NCBI GenBank assembly: GCA_900230115.1
Contig: LT907983.1
Location: 806,001 to 870,000 of the forward strand
Direction of reading: 5' to 3'
Source: Spirosomataceae bacterium TFI 002
GTDB lineage: Bacteria > Bacteroidota > Bacteroidia > Cytophagales > Spirosomataceae
Length of the DNA stretch: 64,000 nucleotides
Positions 35,053 through 43,591 of this stretch are shown in pieces. Every line of letters begins with the position of its first letter. Within the stretch, counting starts at the first letter, position 1. The notes beneath the pieces were generated by a model. The model ran no database searches, had not been told where the DNA came from, and worked only from the letters and a program-made list of their open reading frames with translations. The position numbers and the translations under genes were made by a program.

Positions 35053-36435
35053 TTGAGAAAATACATATCCATACTTCTATTGCTTTTCATATTTTCTTGC
35101 GAAAAGAAAGATGTGGAAGTGTCTTCAAAGCCTTCAGAAAACCTTTCGGATCATTTCCAAAAAGAAGGAATTTTGATGCAAGCTTTTTATTGGGATGTAG
35201 AACCTCGTGGTGAATGGTGGAATACCATAGAACCCAAACTAGCAACATGGAAAGAATTAGGAGTTGACAAAATTTGGTTACCTCCTGCAAGCAAAGGTAT
35301 GTCTGGTGGATACTCCATGGGTTACGATCCTTTTGATTATTTCGACTTTGGTGATTTTGACCAAATGGGAACCACGAAAACTCGTTTTGGAAGTAGGGTA
35401 GAATTAGAAAAACTCATTACAAAAGCCCATTCTTTAAGCATCGACGTTATTGCTGATGTGGTGCTTAATCACAACAGCGGTGGACAAACAGAATTCAACC
35501 CTTATCGTCAGAAAAATACGTATACCAAGTTTGAACCTAAGTCCGGTAAATTCAATCGGTCATTTGAAGACTTCCATCCAAATAGTTTTCATACTAAGGA
35601 TGCTGAGGCACTATTTTTTGAAGAGCAAGACCTTTGCCACGATCAAGAAAACGTTCAAAACTGGTTTTGGAAAAATGAATACTCAGTTGCCAAATACTAC
35701 AAAAATGTAATGAAGTTTGATGGTTGGAGATTCGATTACGTAAAAGGCTTCGCACCAGATGTAATCTCAAATTACATGAAATCTGCAGGTGGTTTCGGGA
35801 TTCTTGAAGTGTGGGATGGCAATGCAGATCTCATCAACTCATGGGTCGATAAAACAGGAATTTCAGCATTTGACTTTGCTGCTTTTTATGCCATGGAGAA
35901 TGCTTTTGATGGCTTTGACCTAAGAGTATTGGTGGAAAGACCACAACTCTGGAAAATGAAACCAGATCGGGCTTACACATTTGTCAACAATCATGATACC
36001 GCTAAAGAAACAAATCCAGGCAACAAACTTTCAAGTAAAGAAAGTACCAAGTTGGCTTATGCATACATGCTCACACATCCCGGAAACCCTTGTATATTTT
36101 ACTTAGACTATGAAGAGGTTTTGGACAAAAGCGAAATAAAGAAACTCTGTGATATTAACAGGTCTTTGGCATTTGGAGACCTTAAAATATTGGAAGCTTC
36201 AAAAGACTCCTACGTTGCACAACGTAGTGGAAACGAAACATCTCCCGGCTTGGTAATTCACATTAATAACACCAATGCAGTCCAAGAAAAAGTGGTGACT
36301 ACACAGTGGAAGAATAGCACACTATTTAATTATAGTGGGTATGGTGTCAATACCTTAAGAACCAATGACAGGGGACAAGCAACAATAAAGACAGCAGCCA
36401 AATCTTACAGTATTTGGTCACTCAACAATTTTTAA
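35053..36435 (+). CDS. GH13 alpha-amylase lipoprotein, archaeal (GH13_7)-like
   Basis: 460 residues, TTG start (35053), needed to keep the lipoprotein signal MRKYISILLLLFIFS-C. Catalytic residues: Asp228 (WRFDYVKG, nucleophile), Glu252 (GILEVWDG, acid/base) and Asp315 (FVNNHDT). The motifs IWLPPASKGMSGGYSMGYDPFDYFD, VIADVVLNHNSGG and 'CIFYLDYEEVL' closely follow the Pyrococcus-type alpha-amylase subfamily rather than SusG. It hydrolyses internal alpha-1,4 bonds of starch, anchored in the envelope. It is separated from susE/F by a terminator and lies 9 bp from the next GH13 gene. Confidence 0.93.
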   Translation: MRKYISILLLLFIFSCEKKDVEVSSKPSENLSDHFQKEGILMQAFYWDVEPRGEWWNTIEPKLATWKELGVDKIWLPPASKGMSGGYSMGYDPFDYFDFGDFDQMGTTKTRFGSRVELEKLITKAHSLSIDVIADVVLNHNSGGQTEFNPYRQKNTYTKFEPKSGKFNRSFEDFHPNSFHTKDAEALFFEEQDLCHDQENVQNWFWKNEYSVAKYYKNVMKFDGWRFDYVKGFAPDVISNYMKSAGGFGILEVWDGNADLINSWVDKTGISAFDFAAFYAMENAFDGFDLRVLVERPQLWKMKPDRAYTFVNNHDTAKETNPGNKLSSKESTKLAYAYMLTHPGNPCIFYLDYEEVLDKSEIKKLCDINRSLAFGDLKILEASKDSYVAQRSGNETSPGLVIHINNTNAVQEKVVTTQWKNSTLFNYSGYGVNTLRTNDRGQATIKTAAKSYSIWSLNNF

Positions 36436-36444
36436 AATACTACA

Positions 36445-38286
36445 ATGAAATTGAGATATTCGATATGTTTTGGCCTTTTATGGCTTTCTTTCTTCTTAAT
36501 TACTAAAGTTTCATTTGGTCAAAAAATAAAAAGAATAGAACCTGCAAACTGGTGGATTGGAATGAAAAATCCAACCGTACAAGTCATGATTTATGGAGAC
36601 AAAGTGGCTGATTACAAGGTAAGTATATCCTCCAAAAACATCAAACTTGTTCAAAGCCATAAGGTTGAAAATCCAAACTACCTTTTTCTTGATTTACTCA
36701 TTACCAAAAATGCAAAACCAGAGATTGTTGAGATTACAATTGGTAAAACTAAAGTCAACTTTGAATTGAAAGCCAGAGCAACTCTTGCAAGTCATAAAGA
36801 AGGCTTTAATACTTCTGATGTTATCTATTTAATTACGCCAGACCGATTTGCCAATGGAGACAAATCAAACGACAACCTCGCTGGCTATCCTGATCTAACC
36901 AACCAAGCTGAATTCGGTAGACATGGAGGCGACATTCAAGGAATGATTAATCACCTTGATTATATTCAAAAAATGGGATTTACTGCGATATGGCCAATGC
37001 CACTGGAAGAGAATAACATGCCTCAGTGGAGTTATCACGGTTACGCAATTACAGATTTTTACAAAATAGACCCAAGGTTCGGGAGTAACGAATTGTATGT
37101 TAAACTTTCTAAAGAAGCTAAAGCGAAAGGTATTAAAATCATAAAAGACGTAGTGCTCAATCATTGCGGAGTAGAACACTGGTGGATGAAAGATTTACCT
37201 TCCAGCGACTGGATAAACTACGGTGGAAAGTTTACCAATACCAACCATAAGAGAGAAGTATTACGAGATATTCATGCCTCGGAAAGTGATAAAAAGATAT
37301 TTAACGACGGATGGTTTGTAGCATCAATGCCGGACCTCAATCAGCGAAATCCTTTCATGGCAAATTATATCATCCAAAACAGTCTTTGGTGGATAGAGAC
37401 AGCTGACCTTGGAGGTTTCAGAGTAGATACATACCCTTATTCTGATCCTGACTTTGCAAGCCAATGGAGCAAAAGAATAATGGATGAGTACCCCAATTGT
37501 AATATCACAAGTGAAGAATGGAGTACTAATCCTGCCATTACATCTTACTGGCAAATGGGAAAACAAAATAGTAATGGATACAAATCCTACGTGCCATCTC
37601 CAATGGACTTTCCTTTACAAAATGCCCTTATAAATAGTCTTAAAGAGGATGAAAGTTGGAATAATGGTTTGGTGAAAATCTATGAATCGGTGACAAACGA
37701 CTTCCTTTACGCCGATGCTTCTAAGCTTTTGATTTTTGGAGACAATCACGATATGAGCAGAGTCTTTACACAACTAGACGAAAACGTAGAGCATACCAAA
37801 ATGGCCCTAGCACTTTTAGCTACAATGAGAGGAATTCCACAGTTTTACTATGGAACAGAGATTCTTATGAGCAACCCAAATAGTGATTCTCATGGCGAAA
37901 TAAGAGGAGATTTCCCTGGTGGATTTGATGGAATGAAAGCAAATGCACAAACTCAAATGGGACTTACAAATACCCAAATAGAAGTTCAAGATTATTTAAA
38001 GGAACTATTGAATTACAGAAAAAGTAATAGTGCTTTGCATGATGGAAAAATGATCCACTTTGCTCCAGAAAATGGAGTATACGTTTACTTTAGAATAAAT
38101 TCAGACCGAAAGGTCATGGTAATTTTGAACAAAAATGAGAAAGCCATGACGCTAGATTTAAGTCGATTTAAAGAGGTTTTGGATAGACACAAAAAAGCTT
38201 ATGATGCAATCACAAAAGAAGCTCATGATCTCAGCAAGCCTTTTAAACTCCATGAAATTGGGGCTACAGTGCTTGAACTAGAATAA
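36445..38286 (+). CDS. GH13 cyclomaltodextrinase/neopullulanase-like enzyme, exported
   Basis: 613 residues; signal peptide ending VSFGQ. Residues ~26-115 form the cyclomaltodextrinase N-terminal beta domain ('IEPANWWIGMKNPTVQVMIYG'). The barrel begins 'VIYLITPDRFANGDKSND' and holds Asp328 (GGFRVDTYPY), Glu357 (NITSEEWS) and Asp436 (FGDNHDMSR). A C-terminal beta domain ends the protein. It resembles SusA-type neopullulanases, which degrade imported malto-oligosaccharides, cyclodextrins or pullulan in the periplasm. It forms a two-gene unit with the preceding amylase. Confidence 0.95.
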   Translation: MKLRYSICFGLLWLSFFLITKVSFGQKIKRIEPANWWIGMKNPTVQVMIYGDKVADYKVSISSKNIKLVQSHKVENPNYLFLDLLITKNAKPEIVEITIGKTKVNFELKARATLASHKEGFNTSDVIYLITPDRFANGDKSNDNLAGYPDLTNQAEFGRHGGDIQGMINHLDYIQKMGFTAIWPMPLEENNMPQWSYHGYAITDFYKIDPRFGSNELYVKLSKEAKAKGIKIIKDVVLNHCGVEHWWMKDLPSSDWINYGGKFTNTNHKREVLRDIHASESDKKIFNDGWFVASMPDLNQRNPFMANYIIQNSLWWIETADLGGFRVDTYPYSDPDFASQWSKRIMDEYPNCNITSEEWSTNPAITSYWQMGKQNSNGYKSYVPSPMDFPLQNALINSLKEDESWNNGLVKIYESVTNDFLYADASKLLIFGDNHDMSRVFTQLDENVEHTKMALALLATMRGIPQFYYGTEILMSNPNSDSHGEIRGDFPGGFDGMKANAQTQMGLTNTQIEVQDYLKELLNYRKSNSALHDGKMIHFAPENGVYVYFRINSDRKVMVILNKNEKAMTLDLSRFKEVLDRHKKAYDAITKEAHDLSKPFKLHEIGATVLELE

Positions 38287-38341
38287 ATCAGCAGTTTTAC
38301 TACAGCTTTTTTTAGGGAATTTACAGTCTAAAAGTTTATCT

Positions 38342-38365
38342 TTAAGATTTATGATCAAATCTTAA
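38342..38365. promoter_or_regulatory. 9-bp inverted repeat upstream of the M1 peptidase
   Basis: TTAAGATTT (38342-38350) and AAATCTTAA (38357-38365) are perfect arms around a 6-bp spacer, ending 3 bp before the ATG at 38369. A TATCTTTA sequence just upstream resembles a -7 box. The element overlaps the ribosome-binding region and could be an operator or an mRNA hairpin that limits translation. Confidence 0.4.
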
Positions 38366-38368
38366 TTC

Positions 38369-39982
38369 ATGAAGTCTCTTAGCCTTTCTTTTTTACTCTT
38401 AATTGCCATTTCTTTTTCATCAAAAGCACAATTTTCTCGTGCAGATAGTTTACGTGGAACCATCACTCAAGAGAGAGCTTGGTGGGACTTAACCTATTAC
38501 GAATTAGACATTTACGTAAACCCAGCGGACAAGTCAATTAAGGGAAGTAATGAAATTCAGTATAAGGTACTTTCTCAAGCAAAGGAATTACAGATTGACC
38601 TTCAAAAGCCTTTACGAATCACCAAAATTGAACAAGATGGAAAAAGCCTTACTTGGAGAAGTGATGGACCAAATGCACATTTTGTAAAACTTGAGAAAAA
38701 TCAGGCGATTGGAAGCACACAAACCATTACTGTTTTTTATGACGGAAATCCCGTAGTAGCTCAGCGAGCTCCATGGGATGGCGGAGTTGTATGGAGCAAA
38801 GACAGCCAAGGAAATCCTTTTGTTGCTACAGCTTGTCAAGGAATTGGTGCAAGTATATGGTGGCCTTGTAAAGACCATATGTACGATGAGGTAGACAGCA
38901 TGAGAATCATTTGTACAGTTCCTGATGGACTTTGGAATGTTGCGAATGGCAAGCTAGCTAAAATGGAACTACACCCTAATGGTGACAGAACCACTGAATG
39001 GCTAGTGAAAAACCCAATCAATAATTATGGCGTAAATCTAAATATTGCGAACTACGCATTTTGGTCCGATACTTACAAAGGCGAAAAAGGAGACCTTCCT
39101 GTAAGCTTTTGGGTTTTACCAGAAAACCTAACTAAAGCAAAACCTCATTTCCAAGATGCATACCGTACTTTAGAAGCTCTGGAGCATTGGTTTGGGCCCT
39201 ACCCTTTTTATGAAGATGGATATAAACTTGTAGAAGCTCCTTATCTCGGTATGGAACACCAAAGCTCTGTTACTTATGGCAATGGTTATCAAAAAGGATA
39301 TAAAGGAAAAAGTATTTCGGAGTCAGATTACGGAACGAAATGGGATTTTATAATTATTCATGAAAGTGGACATGAGTGGTTTGCAAATAATATCACTTAC
39401 AAAGACATAGCAGATATGTGGGTTCATGAAGGATTCACCAATTACTCTGAAAGTCTTTTTACAGAGTATTTTTATGGAAAAGAAGCCGGTGCTGAATACG
39501 TAAGAGGATTGAGAAAAAACATTTCGAATGACAAGCCTATTATTGGTAAGTACGACGTCAACGAAAGAGGGTCTGGCGATATGTACAATAAAGGAGGAAA
39601 CATGCTTCACACCATTCGCCAGATAATTAATGACGACGAGAAATGGAGGGGAATATTAAGAGGTTTGAATTCAACATTTTATCATCAAACGGTGACCACA
39701 AAACAGATCGAAGACTACATTTCAAAAGAGAGTGGCTACAATCTAAATATGGTTTTTAATCAATACCTGCGTTCAACTGGAATTCCAACTTTAGAGGTAA
39801 AGAAAGAGGGAAAAAAAGTATGCTACAAATGGACAAATGTGTTACCTGGTTTTCAGATGCCATTGGATGTAACTGTAGATGGAGAGGTAACGAGAATTTA
39901 CCCTACAGATGAGTGGATTAAAGTAAAAGGAAATGAGCTAAAAGTGAATCACGATTATTACGTAATTCAGAAAAACATTTGA
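38369..39982 (+). CDS. M1 family aminopeptidase, exported
   Basis: 537 residues with a signal peptide ending SSKAQ. An N-terminal beta-saddle domain ('YYELDIYVNPADKSIKGSNEIQYKV') leads to the catalytic domain with substrate-binding GMEHQSS (GxMEN variant), zinc motif H331-E-S-G-H, and downstream WVHEGFTNYSE supplying the third ligand Glu. It lacks the long C-terminal HEAT domain of PepN-type enzymes, as in other short Bacteroidota M1 proteins. It removes N-terminal residues from peptides in the periplasm. The stop is 1 bp from the next TTG start. Confidence 0.95.
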   Translation: MKSLSLSFLLLIAISFSSKAQFSRADSLRGTITQERAWWDLTYYELDIYVNPADKSIKGSNEIQYKVLSQAKELQIDLQKPLRITKIEQDGKSLTWRSDGPNAHFVKLEKNQAIGSTQTITVFYDGNPVVAQRAPWDGGVVWSKDSQGNPFVATACQGIGASIWWPCKDHMYDEVDSMRIICTVPDGLWNVANGKLAKMELHPNGDRTTEWLVKNPINNYGVNLNIANYAFWSDTYKGEKGDLPVSFWVLPENLTKAKPHFQDAYRTLEALEHWFGPYPFYEDGYKLVEAPYLGMEHQSSVTYGNGYQKGYKGKSISESDYGTKWDFIIIHESGHEWFANNITYKDIADMWVHEGFTNYSESLFTEYFYGKEAGAEYVRGLRKNISNDKPIIGKYDVNERGSGDMYNKGGNMLHTIRQIINDDEKWRGILRGLNSTFYHQTVTTKQIEDYISKESGYNLNMVFNQYLRSTGIPTLEVKKEGKKVCYKWTNVLPGFQMPLDVTVDGEVTRIYPTDEWIKVKGNELKVNHDYYVIQKNI

Positions 39983-39983
39983 C

Positions 39984-40556
39984 TTGAAGGACTTACTGCG
40001 TGAAATCAGAGCTTGTACAATTTGCAAGGAACACCTTCCTTTTGCTCCAAAGCCTGTTTTACGAGCATCTTCCACAGCAAAAATTGTTATTATAGGACAA
40101 GCACCCGGAAGCAAAGTACAACAAAGCGGTATTCCCTGGGACGATGCAAGTGGCAAAACCCTAAGAGAGTGGATGGATATATCTTCGGAGAATTTCTACG
40201 ATGAGTCCAAAATTGCGATAATTCCAATGGGATTTTGCTATCCAGGAAAAGGAAAAACAGGTGATCTTCCTCCTAGAAAAGAATGTGCAGCTACATGGCA
40301 CGATACTCTTTTTGAGCAAATGCCAAATATTAAATTGAAAATATTGATAGGTCAATATGCCAACTCCAAGTATCTGAATTCAAAGAACTTGACCCAAACT
40401 GTACGTGAATTTGAACAACATCTTCCTGGTTTTTTTAGCCTACCCCACCCTTCTCCCCGAAATAGAATTTGGTTAAAAAGAAACCCTTGGTTTCACGACA
40501 AAGTAGTACCTCAGTTACAAGAAGTGGTTTTTGAAATGCTTAATGAGACAAATTGA
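39984..40556 (+). CDS. uracil-DNA glycosylase family protein
   Basis: 190 residues, TTG start one base after the M1 stop. Motifs: an N-terminal CTIC pair, VIIGQAPGSKVQQSGIPWDD (motif A; GQAPG is usual for family 4/5-like enzymes), 'LPPRKECAATW', and LPHPSPRN (HPS motif that inserts into DNA). The four Cys resemble the Fe-S ligands of family 4 enzymes but spacing could not be verified. It probably excises uracil or damaged bases. The last 17 bp overlap the convergent gene. Confidence 0.9.
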   Translation: MKDLLREIRACTICKEHLPFAPKPVLRASSTAKIVIIGQAPGSKVQQSGIPWDDASGKTLREWMDISSENFYDESKIAIIPMGFCYPGKGKTGDLPPRKECAATWHDTLFEQMPNIKLKILIGQYANSKYLNSKNLTQTVREFEQHLPGFFSLPHPSPRNRIWLKRNPWFHDKVVPQLQEVVFEMLNETN

Positions 40557-41760
40557 AGCTTATATTTTTCGATTTAAAATAGTTTTTAGCAGATTCACAG
40601 CTTTCAAAGTGTGCTGCCTCAATCTGGGGTTCAATACCAAAAATAAATAGATCAGGATGTTTAGTTAGGTAAATATATTTTTTGCCCACTTCTTCTCTAC
40701 TTTCTAAATTGGGAGGCAGCAAATCCTCTCGTTTTGTTTCAGGTATTAGTTCAAAATAAATTTTGTCACCAAAGTCATTACACCCATTTTCATTCACATA
40801 AAAAGACAATGCTTTTACCGATGAATAGTTTTTGAAAGCATTAACATCAAATATTTTTAAAGCATCAATGGCTTTAACTTTTCCCTCGCTTACGGCTTCA
40901 TTCAATATAGCTCTTAATGAGGCATTATTTGTAACAAATGTAAGCGAGTCAATCGAATTTAAAGCCGAAGAAACAATTGCTACACCCTTACTCCCATAAG
41001 TAACATATGTATATGGACTTGGCTGAATTAAATAATCTAAAAACTGTAAAAAAGAACTTTCATTCGAATATACAGAATTTGCATTTAAATCACTTTCCAA
41101 TGGCCAAGGGTTTGAATTTAAGAAGTGAACAAACTCATTTGACATTTTTGTTTTGGTTGTTTTTAACTCGGTCCTAAAGCTTGCGAACTTTTCGGTTTGT
41201 TTAATTGAATCCCTTGCCGCTTCATATTTACTCATCGAGAAAGTACTATCTACGGTAATAGTTTTTACAACTTCTCCATCGAATATTACTTCAACGTTTC
41301 CGTGGTCAAGTAAACCTCCATTAAAACGAACTATTAGTTTCTTTTCTATACCTTCAATCTGAGATATTAAATTATTCATTTCAAGCTCAAATTGGGTGTA
41401 ATTATTATCTTTTTCAGAGTATTCCAAAAACTGATGGTAGGTAATCATGTAAGACTTCCAGTCATTTGAGTTTACTAAACTTGAAAGTTTGAGTAATTCA
41501 TCTGAACTCACACCTCTTTGAGCCATTTTATTTAAATGCTTTTTAGCTCCTTCAAAATTATCAATTTTTATGTGGCACAAAGCGGCATTATAATGATCTT
41601 GAGATAGCAGCGACCCTAGCATTTCGTCATAAATCACAGCTGCATTTTCGAATTGATTTTGACAAATAAGCAACTCTGCCTTATTTATCAAATTGCTGTT
41701 TTGGGCAATGGATGTTCCATGATATATTACTGTTAAAATTATAAGGATTAAACTCTTCAT
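40540..41760 (-). CDS. exported hypothetical protein with TPR-like N-terminus
   Basis: About 406 residues from the ATG at 41760, chosen because MKSLILIILTVIYHGTSIAQ is a clean signal peptide. Residues ~25-100 form two or three TPR-like helical hairpins ('NKAELLICQNQFENAAVIYDEML', 'HYNAALCHIKIDNFEGAKKHL'). The rest is a mixed alpha/beta region with no recognised family. The 3' end overlaps the uracil-DNA glycosylase gene tail to tail. No function is proposed. Confidence 0.75.
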   Translation of the reverse strand: MKSLILIILTVIYHGTSIAQNSNLINKAELLICQNQFENAAVIYDEMLGSLLSQDHYNAALCHIKIDNFEGAKKHLNKMAQRGVSSDELLKLSSLVNSNDWKSYMITYHQFLEYSEKDNNYTQFELEMNNLISQIEGIEKKLIVRFNGGLLDHGNVEVIFDGEVVKTITVDSTFSMSKYEAARDSIKQTEKFASFRTELKTTKTKMSNEFVHFLNSNPWPLESDLNANSVYSNESSFLQFLDYLIQPSPYTYVTYGSKGVAIVSSALNSIDSLTFVTNNASLRAILNEAVSEGKVKAIDALKIFDVNAFKNYSSVKALSFYVNENGCNDFGDKIYFELIPETKREDLLPPNLESREEVGKKYIYLTKHPDLFIFGIEPQIEAAHFESCESAKNYFKSKNISFNLSH

Positions 41761-41904
41761 AAACATCGACAATGGTTTGAGTTAATAAATTTAAACTAAA
41801 TCCTTAGTAGTAGAGATGAAATGAAAAATTTTAACATTTAGCTAACTAATAGCTCTAAGTATCATTGATGTAATTAATATTAAGTAAAAAACAGATTCAC
41901 AGCT

Positions 41905-41990
41905 ATGAACAAACACTTTCTGTATAGTATAGGATGGGTAGTCGCAGCATTTACTTTATTTTCGTAAGCTGCAATCAAGCCTAAAATGAC
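41905..41990 (+). pseudogene. remnant of a lipoprotein signal peptide
   Basis: ATG at 41905 reads MNKHFLYSIGWVVAAFTLFS and stops at 41967. Shifting frame near 41960 gives FVSCNQA and then a stop. Together they look like a lipoprotein leader with lipobox FVS-C, broken by a 1-2 base indel and lacking any mature protein. It lies just before the sulfatase lipoprotein gene, so it may be a leftover leader from a lost neighbour. Confidence 0.35.
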
Positions 41991-42004
41991 ACTAGTTTAA
42001 AAAT

Positions 42005-43492
42005 ATGAAATATCGCATCCTTGTTCTAAGTCTATTGTTTTTAACCAATTGTAAAACCGCCAATGAAGTTACAGAAACTTCAAAACCCAATGTACTTTTC
42101 ATAGCGGTTGACGACCTGAACACCTGGTTGGGATGCCTAAATAATTATTCACATACAAAAACGCCCAATATCGACAAGCTTGCAGCCAAAGGAGTATTGT
42201 TTTCGAATGCACATTGCCAAGCACCACTTTGCGGACCATCAAGAGCGTCACTAATGACTGGATTGCGTCCTTCCACAACAGGCATTTACGGAATGATAGA
42301 TGATAACAAAATTCGCTCTGAAAATCCTGCTACAACTGACATTGTTTTTCTGCCTGAGTATTTCAAACAAAATGGATATCACACCATGGGAGTTGGTAAA
42401 CTCTTTCATGCTCATGCACCAAAAGGACTATTTGATGAATCAGGCGGTAGAGTAAAAGGTTTTGGACCGCTACCAGAAAAAAGATTCGTTTGGGATGGTT
42501 TTGGTACCTCAGACCGAAAAAACTATGGTCGCACTAGTACCGACTGGGGAGCTTTTCCTTCGGCAGACTCTTTGATGCCAGATCATCAATCTGTGGACTG
42601 GGTAATCCAACGATTGAATCAAAAACAAGAAAAACCCTTTTTCATGGGTATGGGATTTTTACGTCCGCATGTACCATTATACGTTCCACAAAAATGGTTT
42701 GACATGCATCCACTTGATGAGATAGAAGTAGCTCCATATCAGTCCGACGACCTTAACGATATTCCGAATGTAGGATTGAAAATAAATGACCTTCCAATGA
42801 TGCCATCTACAGAGTGGGCGAAAAATAGCGGTGAGTGGAAAAAAATTATTCAAGCTTACTTAGCAAGTGTCAGTTTTGTGGATAATGAAATAGGCAGGTT
42901 AATGGAAGCCCTGGAAAATAGCGGTCAAGCTGATAATACAGTCATTGTTTTGTGGTCGGATCATGGCTATCGATTGGGTGAAAAGGGCACATTTGCTAAA
43001 CACGGGCTATGGGGATCAGCAACAAACGCCCCATTGATGTTCATTGCTCCTAACCTTCCTCAAGGTAAAGTCATTGACCAACCAGTCGAGTTATTATCAA
43101 TCTACCCAACGTTGCTGGAGCTATGCGGTCTTCCAAGTTATGAAAGAAACGAAGGTCGCAGCTTAGTTGTTACCATGCAGGGAAAAGACAATAAAGAAGA
43201 GCATTTTGCAATTACAACTTATGGTATGAATAATCATTCCGTTGTTACCGACTCTTTTAGATATACGCAATATGAAGATGGAGAAGAGGAGCTTTATAAC
43301 CACAGTATTGACCCTAATGAATGGAAAAATGAAGCAAAAAATCGGGAATATCTAAATGCAAAAACTAAAGCAAAACTTCTTCTACCAAAAGTAAATGCGA
43401 AGTGGGATGGAAACTCTTCCTATACTTTTCAGCCATACTTTGTGGAGCAAAAGGCAAGAGTAAATGGTACTGACAGTAAGCCTGTAAAGTAA
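42005..43492 (+). CDS. sulfatase lipoprotein (iduronate-2-sulfatase-like)
   Basis: 495 residues; lipobox LTN-C (Cys16). The core is 'NVLFIAVDDLNTWLGCLNNY' (metal Asp pair), then Cys76 in CGPSRASLMTG, the Cys-type sulfatase motif whose Cys must be converted to formylglycine. Also present are 'MGVGKLFHA', 'FFMGMGFLRPHVPLYVP' and VIVLWSDHGYRLGEKGTFAKHGLW (metal Asp/His). The overall pattern is closest to iduronate-2-sulfatases and related sulfated-polysaccharide enzymes. No formylglycine-generating or anaerobic maturase gene is in the window. It is monocistronic; the true substrate is unknown. Confidence 0.93.
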   Translation: MKYRILVLSLLFLTNCKTANEVTETSKPNVLFIAVDDLNTWLGCLNNYSHTKTPNIDKLAAKGVLFSNAHCQAPLCGPSRASLMTGLRPSTTGIYGMIDDNKIRSENPATTDIVFLPEYFKQNGYHTMGVGKLFHAHAPKGLFDESGGRVKGFGPLPEKRFVWDGFGTSDRKNYGRTSTDWGAFPSADSLMPDHQSVDWVIQRLNQKQEKPFFMGMGFLRPHVPLYVPQKWFDMHPLDEIEVAPYQSDDLNDIPNVGLKINDLPMMPSTEWAKNSGEWKKIIQAYLASVSFVDNEIGRLMEALENSGQADNTVIVLWSDHGYRLGEKGTFAKHGLWGSATNAPLMFIAPNLPQGKVIDQPVELLSIYPTLLELCGLPSYERNEGRSLVVTMQGKDNKEEHFAITTYGMNNHSVVTDSFRYTQYEDGEEELYNHSIDPNEWKNEAKNREYLNAKTKAKLLLPKVNAKWDGNSSYTFQPYFVEQKARVNGTDSKPVK

Positions 43493-43550
43493 CAGGTGGT
43501 CCTAAATATTATATATATTTACGACATGCTTCAAAGTCTATTCTTTTTAA

Positions 43551-43591
43551 AAAGCCCTTCCTTGGTCACTTTTTATTAAAGCCCTTCCTTG
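43551..43591. repeat. 14-bp direct repeat at the end of the GT2 gene
   Basis: aaagcccttccttg occurs at 43551-43564 and 43578-43591 (period 27). The second copy encodes the last codons of the GT2 product (RKGF) and the first lies just beyond its stop, where the same frame would again read RKGF. This is a small in-frame tandem duplication across the stop codon. Confidence 0.75.
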
